A stretch of DNA of 29,829 bases from a bacterium (GTDB lineage: Bacteria; AUK180): the NCBI GenBank assembly GCA_023144005.1, contig JAGLGN010000015.1:1-29829 (forward strand), written 5' to 3'. Below the pieces are notes generated by a model. It saw nothing but the letters and a program-made list of their open reading frames with translations. It made no database searches and was not told the DNA's origin. Positions 7,252-14,991 of this stretch are shown piece after piece; within the stretch, counting starts at the first letter, position 1, and each line of letters begins with the position of its first letter. The translations under genes were made by a program, and so were the position numbers.

Positions 7252-8109
7252 TCACTCTTTGGGAGAGAGAAATTCGACTCCGCCAGGCAAGATCTCTATC
7301 TTGACCTTCTTTGAGGAGAATAACTCCCCGTCCCTTTGAAAGGGAACTTCCTTTGACGCGGTTATCTCTATATTCTTTGCCTGGAATATCTTGATATTAT
7401 GCGCATGAGTTATATGCGCGCCTACATAAATTTTCGGAAATAGCATAAATAGCCTCGCTTTGGAGAGTCCGTAGATAACGATAACCTCGAGAAGCCCGTC
7501 ATCCAGTATTGAATTCGGGGATATCTTCATCCTGCGGCCGAAATACTTGCCATTCGCGACAAAAATACCGTTAACATCCCAGAAGTCGTGGACGATCCCG
7601 TCAATATTTAGCTGATAATCCCGGGGCTTATGGTCTAAAAGAGCATGATAGAACCCTCTGAAATATGTTCTTGCCCCTTCAAGGTGTTTTATCACTTCCG
7701 CGTCGATGCCGGTTCCCATGATATTAAGAAAATATTGATCGTCCACCTTCGCAATGTCAACGGTCCTGGTCCCGCAGTCAGTCAACCCCTTGATGATACG
7801 AAACGGATGCCTATAAAGGCCGAGGCTGCGGGCAAAATCATTGCCCGATCCCATGGGGACCAGCCCGATCGAGGTATTCGATCCGCCTATCCCGTGAATG
7901 ATCTCATTCAATGTACCGTCTCCGCCTATGGAAACGATCGTCCGAACCCCGTCCGCCACATAACGGGATGCCAATTCCGAGGCATGCGAGCGGCCCTCGG
8001 TAAAGGCGATCTTGGCGGATCTATGAAATACATTCAGACAATTCAGGATACGCTTAAGGATTCCCTTGCGTTTGAACTTACCCGCAAGGGGATTGATTAT
8101 AAACTGCAT
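7252..8109 (-). CDS. Diacylglycerol kinase family lipid kinase (YegS/DagK/BmrU-like)
   Basis: The 285-residue protein has the DAGK catalytic domain: FIINPLAGK near the start, the nucleotide-binding GGDGTLNE at 62-69 and PMGSGNDFAR at 85-94. A C-terminal beta-rich domain ends with FQRDGELF, the RDG motif typical of the family. Members phosphorylate lipid hydroxyls such as diacylglycerol or undecaprenol-like substrates at the membrane. The exact lipid cannot be read from the sequence. The length is usual for the family. The start overlaps the sucD stop by 13 bp and carries GGAG inside sucD, so it is translationally coupled to sucD. Confidence 0.9.
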   Translation of the reverse strand: MQFIINPLAGKFKRKGILKRILNCLNVFHRSAKIAFTEGRSHASELASRYVADGVRTIVSIGGDGTLNEIIHGIGGSNTSIGLVPMGSGNDFARSLGLYRHPFRIIKGLTDCGTRTVDIAKVDDQYFLNIMGTGIDAEVIKHLEGARTYFRGFYHALLDHKPRDYQLNIDGIVHDFWDVNGIFVANGKYFGRRMKISPNSILDDGLLEVIVIYGLSKARLFMLFPKIYVGAHITHAHNIKIFQAKNIEITASKEVPFQRDGELFSSKKVKIEILPGGVEFLSPKE

Positions 8110-8966
8110 TTCTCCAGCAATTCCGGTATATCCTGAGGTAATTCCGCGACGGAAATGCCCATTTCGCTAAGAGCGGCGATCTTTGCCTGGGCGCTATCGC
8201 TTTTTCCGGCGACGATCGCTCCCGCATGGCCCATTTTTTTACCTTCGGGAGCGGTCTTGCCAGCAATAAATGTCACCGCGGGTTTGGCGAATTCATTCTT
8301 GATATATTCAGCGGCAATATATTCATCCGAGCCGCCGATCTCGCCGATCAAGGCAACGGAATGCGTATCAGGGTCATCCTTGAACAGTTTTAGAAGGTCT
8401 AAGAACCTGCTGCCTATAATAGGATCACCGCCAATACCGATCACGGTAGATTGCCCCATTCCTGCTTGAGTCAGAGCGTGGACGACCTCATAAGTAAGTG
8501 TTCCGCTCCTGGAGATCACCCCAACATTGCCCTTTTTAAAGATATGCCCCGGCATGATTCCCACCTTGGATTCTTCGGGAGTAATGATTCCCGGGCAATT
8601 TGGCCCGATAAGCACGATCCCCCTGCCGGAGGCATAGCTTTTCGCTTCCATCAGATCCCTGGAGGGAAGGCCCTCTGTGATGATAACGATAAGGCCGATG
8701 CCTGATTCTATGGATTCCCAAACGGCATCGATCGCAAATCTGGGTGGAACAAAAATACATGTGGCATCCGGCTTCAATTCGGCTACCGCCTGGGAGACCG
8801 TATCAAACACGGGCAGGCCGTGTTCTTTCCGGCCCAATTTCCCCGGGGTAACACCGCCGACGATCTTTGTCCCGTACTTGAGCATTTCTCCGGTATGAAA
8901 AGAACCGTCTCGGCCGGTAATCCCTTGAACTATTATCTTCGAGTCTTTATTCAACAGTATAGACAT
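8097..8966 (-). CDS. sucD: Succinyl-CoA synthetase, alpha subunit
   Basis: The 289-residue protein matches the alpha subunit throughout. The N-terminal Rossmann domain for CoA shows VQGITGRDGSFHT near residue 13, and GPNCPGII occurs at 121-128. The phosphorylated active-site histidine lies in GKKMGHAGA (His247). The enzyme interconverts succinyl-CoA and succinate with formation of ATP or GTP in the TCA cycle. It begins directly after the sucC stop, with GGAGG in the last codons of sucC, and overlaps the lipid kinase gene downstream. No missing residues were seen. Confidence 0.97.
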   Translation of the reverse strand: MSILLNKDSKIIVQGITGRDGSFHTGEMLKYGTKIVGGVTPGKLGRKEHGLPVFDTVSQAVAELKPDATCIFVPPRFAIDAVWESIESGIGLIVIITEGLPSRDLMEAKSYASGRGIVLIGPNCPGIITPEESKVGIMPGHIFKKGNVGVISRSGTLTYEVVHALTQAGMGQSTVIGIGGDPIIGSRFLDLLKLFKDDPDTHSVALIGEIGGSDEYIAAEYIKNEFAKPAVTFIAGKTAPEGKKMGHAGAIVAGKSDSAQAKIAALSEMGISVAELPQDIPELLEKCSL

Positions 8967-10109
8967 TTACGCCTCCTTTGAAGAAAGCTCGACCGCTTTC
9001 TTTACGGCATCGGTCATTGATGTCGTAGTTTCCATCCCCATGTCTTCAAGGATCTTTACGCCTTCTTTCTCATTGGTACCCGTTAGCCGGATAACAATGG
9101 GAATACCGATGTCCAATGCCTTCAATGCCGCTTTAATTCCGTTGGCAACATCATCGCAGCGGGTGATCCCGCCGAAAATATTAAAAAGGATGACCTTCAC
9201 CTTATCATTTGATGTGATGATATTCAGAGCGTTAATAACCTTTTCCGGATTTGAGGAACCGCCGACATCAAGGAAATTAGCCGGATCACCTCCGAAATGT
9301 TTTATCATATCCATTGTCGCCATTGCCAAACCGGCGCCATTCACGATACAGCCGATATTTCCGTCCAGAGAAACAAATGAAAGCCCCTTTTCCTTGGCTT
9401 CGATCTCCTGTGGGCTTTTATCGTCATTATTAATGAATTTTTCGAAATCCTTCAGGAAAGGTATTCCGTTGTCATCGACCACAATCTTAGAGTCAAGGGC
9501 GAGGACACGGCCGCCTTTAGTTATTATAAGAGGATTTATCTCCACAAGATTCAAATAAAGTTCGCGCGACATATTAAATATCTTATCGGCTATATACCCT
9601 ATCTGATACTTGATATTCGGATTATCAAGTGATAAATGAGAAAAGAGCTTTGCCTTGTGATGCGAACGAAGCCCTATTAGAGGGTCTATATCCATTTTCA
9701 GTATCGCGCCCGGATCCACCTTCGCTACGCCTTCAATATCCACTCCGCCCTCGGAGCAGGCTATAATAGTGAACCTTTCAGAGTCCCTGTTGACCATGAT
9801 AGAGAGGTAGATCTCATTCTCTATTTCCACCCCTTCTTCAACAAGCAGTTTCTCAACCTTATAACCCTTGATATCCAGCCCCCAGATCGAGTTTACCGTT
9901 TCTTTGATCTTTTCTTTTTCAGAAATAACCTTTACGCCGCCCGCTTTTCCGCGGCCGCCGACAAGGACCTGGGCCTTAACAACCACAGGAAGATCGCTGC
10001 TGCCACAATATCCTATCGCATCTTCTGCTTTATTGGCAACTTTCCCTTTTGGGATAGGGATTCCGTAACGGGCAAACAGTTCTTTTCCCTGAAACTCATA
10101 TAATTTCAT
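8967..10109 (-). CDS. sucC: Succinyl-CoA synthetase, beta subunit
   Basis: The 380-residue protein has an N-terminal ATP-grasp domain with VKAQVLVGGRGKAGGV (44-59), the LVEINPL metal/nucleotide motif, and a C-terminal CoA-ligase domain with NGAGLAMATMD and NIFGGITRCD. It pairs with SucD to form the ligase and decides nucleotide specificity, which I cannot call from sequence alone. AAGGAG lies six bases before the ATG. It follows the epimerase-like gene by 32 bp, so all four minus-strand genes may share the promoter at 10638-10666. Confidence 0.97.
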   Translation of the reverse strand: MKLYEFQGKELFARYGIPIPKGKVANKAEDAIGYCGSSDLPVVVKAQVLVGGRGKAGGVKVISEKEKIKETVNSIWGLDIKGYKVEKLLVEEGVEIENEIYLSIMVNRDSERFTIIACSEGGVDIEGVAKVDPGAILKMDIDPLIGLRSHHKAKLFSHLSLDNPNIKYQIGYIADKIFNMSRELYLNLVEINPLIITKGGRVLALDSKIVVDDNGIPFLKDFEKFINNDDKSPQEIEAKEKGLSFVSLDGNIGCIVNGAGLAMATMDMIKHFGGDPANFLDVGGSSNPEKVINALNIITSNDKVKVILFNIFGGITRCDDVANGIKAALKALDIGIPIVIRLTGTNEKEGVKILEDMGMETTTSMTDAVKKAVELSSKEA

Positions 10110-10141
10110 TGCTGCTCCTTTTTATATATTTCAATTATTTA

Positions 10142-10597
10142 TTATCCGTTCTTTCTTGCCCAATCGTAAGGGATCTCATTGCTGTCGAACGGCAGTCTGA
10201 ACTCATCGGGTTCCGCCGCATTATAAGGCCTTGATACCGTATTGATCACAAATGCCTCGCTTTCGGAAATACACATGAAGCCATGGTAAACACCTTTGGG
10301 GATCTTAACGACCTGCGGGTCATGCTCCCCGGAATAGAAGACCTGTGTCTCTCCGAGGGTCGGCGAATTCGGCCGGGCATCATGCAAGACGATCTTCATC
10401 ATCCCCTTGATAACGGCCATCAGGTCATCCTGCTCCTTGTGAAAGTGCCACGCCTTTACCACGCCGGGAAATGCCGTGGTAAGGTAAACCTGGCCGAAGC
10501 TCTGGTATATTTCATCATCATTGCGTATGATCTCCATCAATCTACCTCTCTCATCCGGGCGCCAAAAGAGTTTTTTTACAATTACCCCGTTTATCAT
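10142..10597 (-). CDS. RmlC-like cupin, probable sugar-nucleotide epimerase
   Basis: The 151-residue protein is a single cupin domain of the dTDP-4-dehydrorhamnose 3,5-epimerase type. KAWHFHKEQDD (48-58) matches the RGLHYQ region with the catalytic-position histidine, and KIPKGVYHGF (98-107) matches the conserved PxGxxHGF. A C-terminal Tyr-containing segment (SRPYNAAEPDE) also fits. It is shorter than classical RmlC (about 180 residues) and resembles the small variants found in polysaccharide pathways, so substrate and exact reaction are uncertain. AGGAG precedes the ATG. No other rhamnose genes are in the window; the neighbours are sucCD. Confidence 0.8.
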   Translation of the reverse strand: MINGVIVKKLFWRPDERGRLMEIIRNDDEIYQSFGQVYLTTAFPGVVKAWHFHKEQDDLMAVIKGMMKIVLHDARPNSPTLGETQVFYSGEHDPQVVKIPKGVYHGFMCISESEAFVINTVSRPYNAAEPDEFRLPFDSNEIPYDWARKNG

Positions 10598-10637
10598 AGT
10601 CTTCTCCTGTGGACATTAGCAAACTTCTAATAAGTAT

Positions 10638-10666
10638 ATTTTAGAATAAATCAAATAAAATATCAA
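10638..10666 (-). promoter_or_regulatory. Promoter for the rmlC-like/sucCD/dagK-like operon
   Basis: On the minus strand TTGATA (10666-10661) and TAAAAT (10643-10638) are 17 bp apart. The start near 10631 gives a leader of about 34 nt before the ATG at 10597. It is divergent from the plus-strand promoter at 10678-10706. Confidence 0.55.
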
Positions 10667-10677
10667 GGAGGGCGTAC

Positions 10678-10706
10678 TTGCAAAATCGGGCGAAATTGTT
10701 TATAAT
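10678..10706 (+). promoter_or_regulatory. Promoter for the small membrane protein/lepB/metK operon
   Basis: TTGCAA at 10678-10683 and a perfect TATAAT at 10701-10706 are spaced by 17 bp. The start near 10713 leaves about 18 nt of leader, containing CGGAG before the ATG at 10731. Confidence 0.65.
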
Positions 10707-10730
10707 TGAATTTGAATTTACGGAGTTAAT

Positions 10731-10931
10731 ATGGGAAGAAAGACTTACATAGCAATTATCGGCGTGATCCTTGTCTTAATCGGCTTGGCAATGCTTTATT
10801 TCGGAAAAGCACCATTGCCGTCCCTGTTGATAGTTGCCGGGTATACCCTCTTTGCTTTTGGACTTTTACCCGAGATCGATAAAGAAGACAAAAAAGTTGA
10901 CGATGATAATAAAAAGAAGAAAAAAGCGTAA
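10731..10931 (+). CDS. Small two-helix membrane protein
   Basis: The 66-residue protein has two hydrophobic segments (about 5-24 and 28-46) followed by a highly charged tail of Asp, Glu and Lys that ends in five lysines and an alanine. I recognise no family. It has a good promoter and a CGGAG ribosome binding site. Its last 29 bp overlap the start of lepB in another frame, so it is first in the lepB-metK operon and probably drives translation of lepB. It may be a small membrane partner of that region, but no function can be assigned. Confidence 0.65.
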   Translation: MGRKTYIAIIGVILVLIGLAMLYFGKAPLPSLLIVAGYTLFAFGLLPEIDKEDKKVDDDNKKKKKA

Positions 10932-11592
10932 GGGATTCTGGTTCGAGCTGCTCGATGCGGTCATATCAGCCGCGTTGATAGCGCTTGTGATAAAATCCAT
11001 GTTCATCGAAACAGCAAAGATCCCATCAAGTTCTATGGAAGATTCTCTGCTAATCGCCGATCAGCTCTTCGTAGACAAATTCCTCTACGGAGTAAGCATA
11101 CCCTTCACCAAGATAAAATTCCATATCATGGAGAAACGGTCTCCCAAGAAAAATGAGATCGTGGTCTTTATCCCGCCTACCTATGCGAAAAGCGATAAAC
11201 CGCTTTTTGTTAAGCGCTGCCTTGGAGTACCCGGGGACAAGTTGTATATGAAAGATAATGTCCTCTTTCGAAACGGAGAAAAGGTAGAGGAGGATTATCT
11301 GAAACTTGACAGGGGGAAAAGAGGGTATTTCAAAAACTGGCCGTTTCCCGAGAACTCACCCTATTACACCGCGAACAATGCCGATTTTTCAAAGGGCGAA
11401 CATGTCCTTCCGGGATCATGGCCGGCAAACGGTTCCGAATACATCGTTCCTGAGGAGTATTATTTCATGATGGGAGACCATAGGACCGATTCCTATGATT
11501 CCCGTTTCTGGGGACCGGTACATATAAGGAAGGTTATCGGCATCGTACGATTCCGATGGTTCCCTTTCGACCGCATTGGTTTTATTAAATAA
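10903..11592 (+). CDS. lepB: Signal peptidase I
   Basis: The 229-residue protein has one N-terminal membrane helix (about 15-33) and all signal peptidase I boxes. IPSSSMED (40-47) carries catalytic Ser44, FVKRCLGVPGD (102-112) carries the general base Lys104, and MMGDHRTDSYDSRFWGPV (189-206) is box E. It cleaves signal peptides from secreted proteins on the outer face of the cytoplasmic membrane. The frame is open back to 10834, but that part is a shadow of the preceding gene. ATG 10903 gives the typical basic N-terminus directly before the helix. No good ribosome binding site precedes it, consistent with coupling to the overlapping upstream gene. Confidence 0.93.
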   Translation: MIIKRRKKRKGFWFELLDAVISAALIALVIKSMFIETAKIPSSSMEDSLLIADQLFVDKFLYGVSIPFTKIKFHIMEKRSPKKNEIVVFIPPTYAKSDKPLFVKRCLGVPGDKLYMKDNVLFRNGEKVEEDYLKLDRGKRGYFKNWPFPENSPYYTANNADFSKGEHVLPGSWPANGSEYIVPEEYYFMMGDHRTDSYDSRFWGPVHIRKVIGIVRFRWFPFDRIGFIK

Positions 11593-11602
11593 AGGAGTTT
11601 AC

Positions 11603-12811
11603 ATGATACTTAAGAACAGAAATTTTATTTTTTCTTCCGAATCTGTGACCGAGGGACATCCCGACAAGGTCGCGGATCAGATCTCTGATGCCATCTTAGA
11701 TGATATGATCGCTGGCGACAGCAGCTCAAGGGTTGCTGTCGAAACGCTTGTTACCACCGGTATTTGTTTTATTTCCGGAGAGGTATCGACCAAAACCTAT
11801 TCAGATATCTTCAGTATTGCGAAGAGAGTGATCAAGAGAATCGGTTACACCAAGGAAGAATACGGTTTTTCAGATGCAACCGTGGGGATTTTGACCTCGA
11901 TAAAGAATCAGTCATCCGATATAGCAATGGGAGTAAATACTTCAAGCGACCATGAACAGGGAGCGGGCGATCAGGGAATGATGTTCGGCTACGCTACGAT
12001 CGAGACCGACGACCTTATGCCTATGCCCATTAATTTAGCTCATAAACTTACAAAAAGACTTGCATATGTCAGGAAAGAAAAAGCGGACCTCATCCCTTAT
12101 CTCAGGCCCGATGGAAAATCTCAGGTTAGCGTAAGGTACGAGGCCGGTGTTCCAAAAGAGGTCACCGCAGTTGTCATCTCGACCCAAACCGACGACATAG
12201 ACCTGGAACAGGTCCGCAATGATGTGAGAGAACATATAATCAAGTCCGTGATACCAGAAGATATGTGGGCAAAAGATATAAAGATCTATATTAATCCTAC
12301 GGGACGATTTATTCTTGGCGGGCCCGTCGCCGATACGGGATTGACCGGCAGAAAGATCATAGTTGACACATACGGCGGTGTCGGCTCTCATGGCGGCGGC
12401 GCATTTTCGGGAAAAGACCCTTCAAAGGTCGACCGCTCCGCCTCTTATATGGCGAGATATATCGCAAAGAATGTTGTTGCTTCAACACTCGCAGATGTAT
12501 GTGAAGTACAGATCGCATATGCGATCGGAGTAGCCGATCCGGTCTCTTTCATGCTGAACACCTACGGTACAGAAAAGGTTGACAGAGAGAAACTTGAAAA
12601 AACAGTCCGGGAAATGTTCCCGCTGAAACCGACACAGATAATAAAGCATCTTGACCTTTTGAGGCCGATCTATATAAATACCGCCGCCTACGGCCATTTT
12701 GGAAGGGTAGAGAAGCAAAGGCAAGTCAATTTCAATAACAAGTCCTTTGAAGGATTCACTTGGGAACGTACAGACCTTGCCGATAAATTGAAAACCGCGT
12801 TAAACGGATAG
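11603..12811 (+). CDS. metK: S-adenosylmethionine synthetase
   Basis: The 402-residue protein makes S-adenosylmethionine from methionine and ATP. Signature motifs are GHPDK (18-22), GAGDQGMMFGYA (120-131) and GGGAFSGKDPSKVDRS (264-279). AAAGGAG, spanning the lepB stop codon, lies five bases before ATG 11603. An earlier in-frame start at 11576 inside lepB lacks such a site and adds residues not usual in the family. There is no room for a SAM riboswitch in front of it, so regulation must come from the operon promoter. Confidence 0.97.
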   Translation: MILKNRNFIFSSESVTEGHPDKVADQISDAILDDMIAGDSSSRVAVETLVTTGICFISGEVSTKTYSDIFSIAKRVIKRIGYTKEEYGFSDATVGILTSIKNQSSDIAMGVNTSSDHEQGAGDQGMMFGYATIETDDLMPMPINLAHKLTKRLAYVRKEKADLIPYLRPDGKSQVSVRYEAGVPKEVTAVVISTQTDDIDLEQVRNDVREHIIKSVIPEDMWAKDIKIYINPTGRFILGGPVADTGLTGRKIIVDTYGGVGSHGGGAFSGKDPSKVDRSASYMARYIAKNVVASTLADVCEVQIAYAIGVADPVSFMLNTYGTEKVDREKLEKTVREMFPLKPTQIIKHLDLLRPIYINTAAYGHFGRVEKQRQVNFNNKSFEGFTWERTDLADKLKTALNG

Positions 12812-12823
12812 GAAATTAGTAAT

Positions 12824-13783
12824 ATGAGAAGAAGATTTTTCTTAATTACGATCATTGCAGTGATAATTCTTGCTGGATGCAACTCCAATAAATCGCCGGT
12901 ACTCGCCAAGGCGGGAAAACATGTGATCGCGCTTAATGATTTCAAGGCCGTGCTCAGCAATGATATTTATGAAGTGCTTAGTTCCGGAAAATTGAATCCC
13001 ATACATTCCCAGCACTTTTTTTCCGCTGCGATCGATAATAAAATCATGTATCTTCTTGCCTTGAAAGAGGGCGTAAAGATAGAGAAGAACGAGGCATACG
13101 ACAGGTCCAGACAAGTATTTTATTCCGGGAAGGGAGACTTTCTATCCTCGGTTAATGTATCGAAAGAGGAGATCGAGAGACTTTTTAATGAATACTATCT
13201 TCAGCTTCTTTATGCGGAAGGTTTGCGGGACACAATGCAGTACTCAGAACAGGACATCCTGGATTATTATGACAAAAACAAGGCACAGTACATACAAAAA
13301 CCCTTTATCAAAGGAAGCCGCATCGCGGTAACCGTAGATGATCCCGGTCAGTCCATTGCCGTCTTTTCTGATCTTCAGCAACTGCTGCGCAAGTACGGCC
13401 GCGATTACGATCTGTTTAAGAGCGCTGTAACAAAGAAATTTTCTGAGCGTATAAATATTTCGGAGAATGTCTCCTTCACCGATGTTCAATTGAAGATCAT
13501 TTTCAAAAAAAGCCTCGGAGAAGTGAAGAACCTCTTAAGTCACCCGACGGGCTCTTTTACTGAGCCCTATGAGATCAATAATGAAATTATCCTTTTCTTC
13601 ATCAGCGAAACGAAAAAAGAATCAAGGGAACAGACATATGAAGAGATCAAAGAAGAGCTCATCAGAGGGTTTTTGGACCTTCAGCTCACTTCTTTAAAAG
13701 CGGATAAACTCACGACCTTCAAGGCCTACAACCCCATCAAGGTAATTGTCGAAAATCCCGTGTCTCTTTTAAAAGAAAACTGA
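12824..13783 (+). CDS. Lipoprotein with SurA/PrsA-like foldase architecture
   Basis: The 319-residue protein begins with a lipoprotein signal peptide, with lipobox ILAGC at 15-19 (Cys19). Next comes VLAKAGKHVIALNDFKAVL, the start of the SurA/PpiC chaperone fold, and a long helical region. Residues about 145-265 resemble a diverged parvulin rotamase domain, including KSLGEVKNLL followed by TGSFTEPYEINNEIILFFI. The C-terminal helix returns to the chaperone part. Members act in the cell envelope on unfolded outer-membrane or secreted proteins. Whether the prolyl isomerase activity remains is doubtful because the domain is weakly conserved. The gene starts 12 bp after metK. A repeat element begins 7 bp after its stop. 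Confidence 0.75.
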   Translation: MRRRFFLITIIAVIILAGCNSNKSPVLAKAGKHVIALNDFKAVLSNDIYEVLSSGKLNPIHSQHFFSAAIDNKIMYLLALKEGVKIEKNEAYDRSRQVFYSGKGDFLSSVNVSKEEIERLFNEYYLQLLYAEGLRDTMQYSEQDILDYYDKNKAQYIQKPFIKGSRIAVTVDDPGQSIAVFSDLQQLLRKYGRDYDLFKSAVTKKFSERINISENVSFTDVQLKIIFKKSLGEVKNLLSHPTGSFTEPYEINNEIILFFISETKKESREQTYEEIKEELIRGFLDLQLTSLKADKLTTFKAYNPIKVIVENPVSLLKEN

Positions 13784-13790
13784 TTTATGT

Positions 13791-13914
13791 GTGTTCTGAT
13801 TCGTAAATACGGTAACAAAAGAGTGCTTAGATTTGAGCCAATTCCCACTAACAACTCATTGAGTACGGAGCAAAATAGCATCAGCCATTGTTGATCTATT
13901 TGTAAAACAGAGCC
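13791..13914 (-). repeat. Terminal-inverted-repeat element, copy 2 (short form)
   Basis: The left end GTGTTCTGATTCGTAAATAC is followed by the TTAGATTTGAG arm. The reverse of the right end reads CTGTTTTACAAATAGATC, then CAATGGCTGATGCTATTTTG, which is the other arm as seen in copy 4. Only about 124 bp long, it lacks the 35 bp core. It begins 7 bp after the foldase stop and ends 2 bp before the ATG of the cation transporter gene. Confidence 0.7.
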
Positions 13915-13916
13915 AT

Positions 13917-14813
13917 ATGCATCAGCACGCGCACGGAACAGAGGAAGGAGGAAAAAGACTTCTTTTTGTTGTTGTGCTCAATGCGGTCATTACTCTTTCT
14001 GAATTTATTGGGGGCTTTCTCTCGGGAAGCCTTGCGCTATTAACCGACGCATTACACAATCTCACGGATGTAACGGCCATTATTATAAGCTATCTCGCTC
14101 ATAAAAGAGCGCATAAGTCCGCCACCCCTGAGCGGACATTCGGTTTTAGAAGATCAGAGGTGGTCGCCGCGTTTTTCAATACCGTCGTTCTCATGATCAT
14201 CGCATTGTTTATTTTAAAAGAGGCCATCAGCCGAATATACCGGCCTTCAATGATAAATACCGATATCATGATAGGTGTTGCAACGGTCGGATTTTTAGGA
14301 AATCTCTTTTCAGTGCTATTACTGAAAAGGGATGTTGAATCAAATATTAATTTCAGAGCCGCTTTTCTGCATCTTCTTTCCGATACATTGTCTTCGGTTG
14401 CCGTGATATTGGGCGGTATTTTCATTAATATAACAGGAATACCGATGATCGATCCGATCCTTACGTTTGCTATAGGGGCTTATATACTGTACGCTGCCTT
14501 AAAAATACTCCTGGACGCTACGCATATATTAATGCAGGGAACACCCAAGGGCATTGATATTGAGCGTATAAAGCTGGAAATGGAGAATTTAAATGAGATC
14601 GACAACGTCCACAATATGCATGTTTGGAGCCTTAATGAGAGGCAAATCTATCTGGAGTGCCATGTTGATATCTGCCGTGACCTTAAGCTATCACAACTGG
14701 AGATCGTTAAGGCAGATATTCATCAACTGTTGAACGATGAATTTTCCATTGAACACATCACCCTTCAATTCGAATATAAGAGCTGTAAAACAAGAAATAT
14801 ATTGGATTCTTAA
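13917..14813 (+). CDS. Cation diffusion facilitator (zinc/cation exporter)
   Basis: The 298-residue protein has a short His-bearing N-terminus (MHQHAHG), six membrane helices and a cytoplasmic C-terminal domain. The metal site has the zinc-type pattern, with HNLTD in helix 2 (His47, Asp51) and HLLSD in helix 5 (His152, Asp156). Such CzcD/ZitB-type proteins export Zn2+ in exchange for protons. The ATG lies 2 bp beyond a repeat element and no ribosome binding site is visible. The frame is open back to a TGA at 13860 but offers no better start. The native leader may have been displaced by the element, or translation starts by another route. Confidence 0.92.
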   Translation: MHQHAHGTEEGGKRLLFVVVLNAVITLSEFIGGFLSGSLALLTDALHNLTDVTAIIISYLAHKRAHKSATPERTFGFRRSEVVAAFFNTVVLMIIALFILKEAISRIYRPSMINTDIMIGVATVGFLGNLFSVLLLKRDVESNINFRAAFLHLLSDTLSSVAVILGGIFINITGIPMIDPILTFAIGAYILYAALKILLDATHILMQGTPKGIDIERIKLEMENLNEIDNVHNMHVWSLNERQIYLECHVDICRDLKLSQLEIVKADIHQLLNDEFSIEHITLQFEYKSCKTRNILDS

Positions 14814-14857
14814 GCGTTCTGCTGCTACAGTATTTATGGATCTAACCTCCTCGCAAG

Positions 14858-14885
14858 TTGATTATTTTGGATTATATGTTAAAAT
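14858..14885 (+). promoter_or_regulatory. Candidate promoter for the GspE/PilB-like gene
   Basis: TTGATT at 14858-14863 and TAAAAT at 14880-14885 are 16 bp apart, in an AT-rich stretch between the cation transporter and the GspE/PilB-like gene. A start near 14892 would include the small open frame at 14908. Confidence 0.4.
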
Positions 14886-14907
14886 TAAACATCCGGAAAA
14901 AGGAGTG

Positions 14908-14991
14908 ATGTTGTCGGAACCTGGCTTTCCTGCGGGTAAATGCGGATATTCCCATCATCACAGCAAAGAAGGAGAAAATTATGAATTCTGA
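14908..14991 (+). CDS. Possible 27-residue leader peptide or small protein
   Basis: ATG 14908 is preceded closely by AAAAAGGAG and opens a 27-codon frame. It contains one cysteine and three adjacent histidines and overlaps the start of the next gene by 11 bp. The overlap could couple translation. I recognise no family and the peptide may not be made. The call rests only on the ribosome binding site and position. Confidence 0.3.
   Translation: MLSEPGFPAGKCGYSHHHSKEGENYEF

Noticed and set aside
7645-8136. 163-codon frame on the plus strand
   Set aside because: It is entirely opposite the clear lipid kinase gene and the end of sucD, and its sequence shows no domain.
11593-11602. SAM riboswitch for metK
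   Set aside because: The ribosome binding site overlaps the lepB stop codon, so there is no leader to hold one.
14737-14907. Upstream part of the frame that ends at 14991
   Set aside because: It lies in another frame of the cation exporter's end and the promoter region. Only the piece from 14908 has a ribosome binding site.
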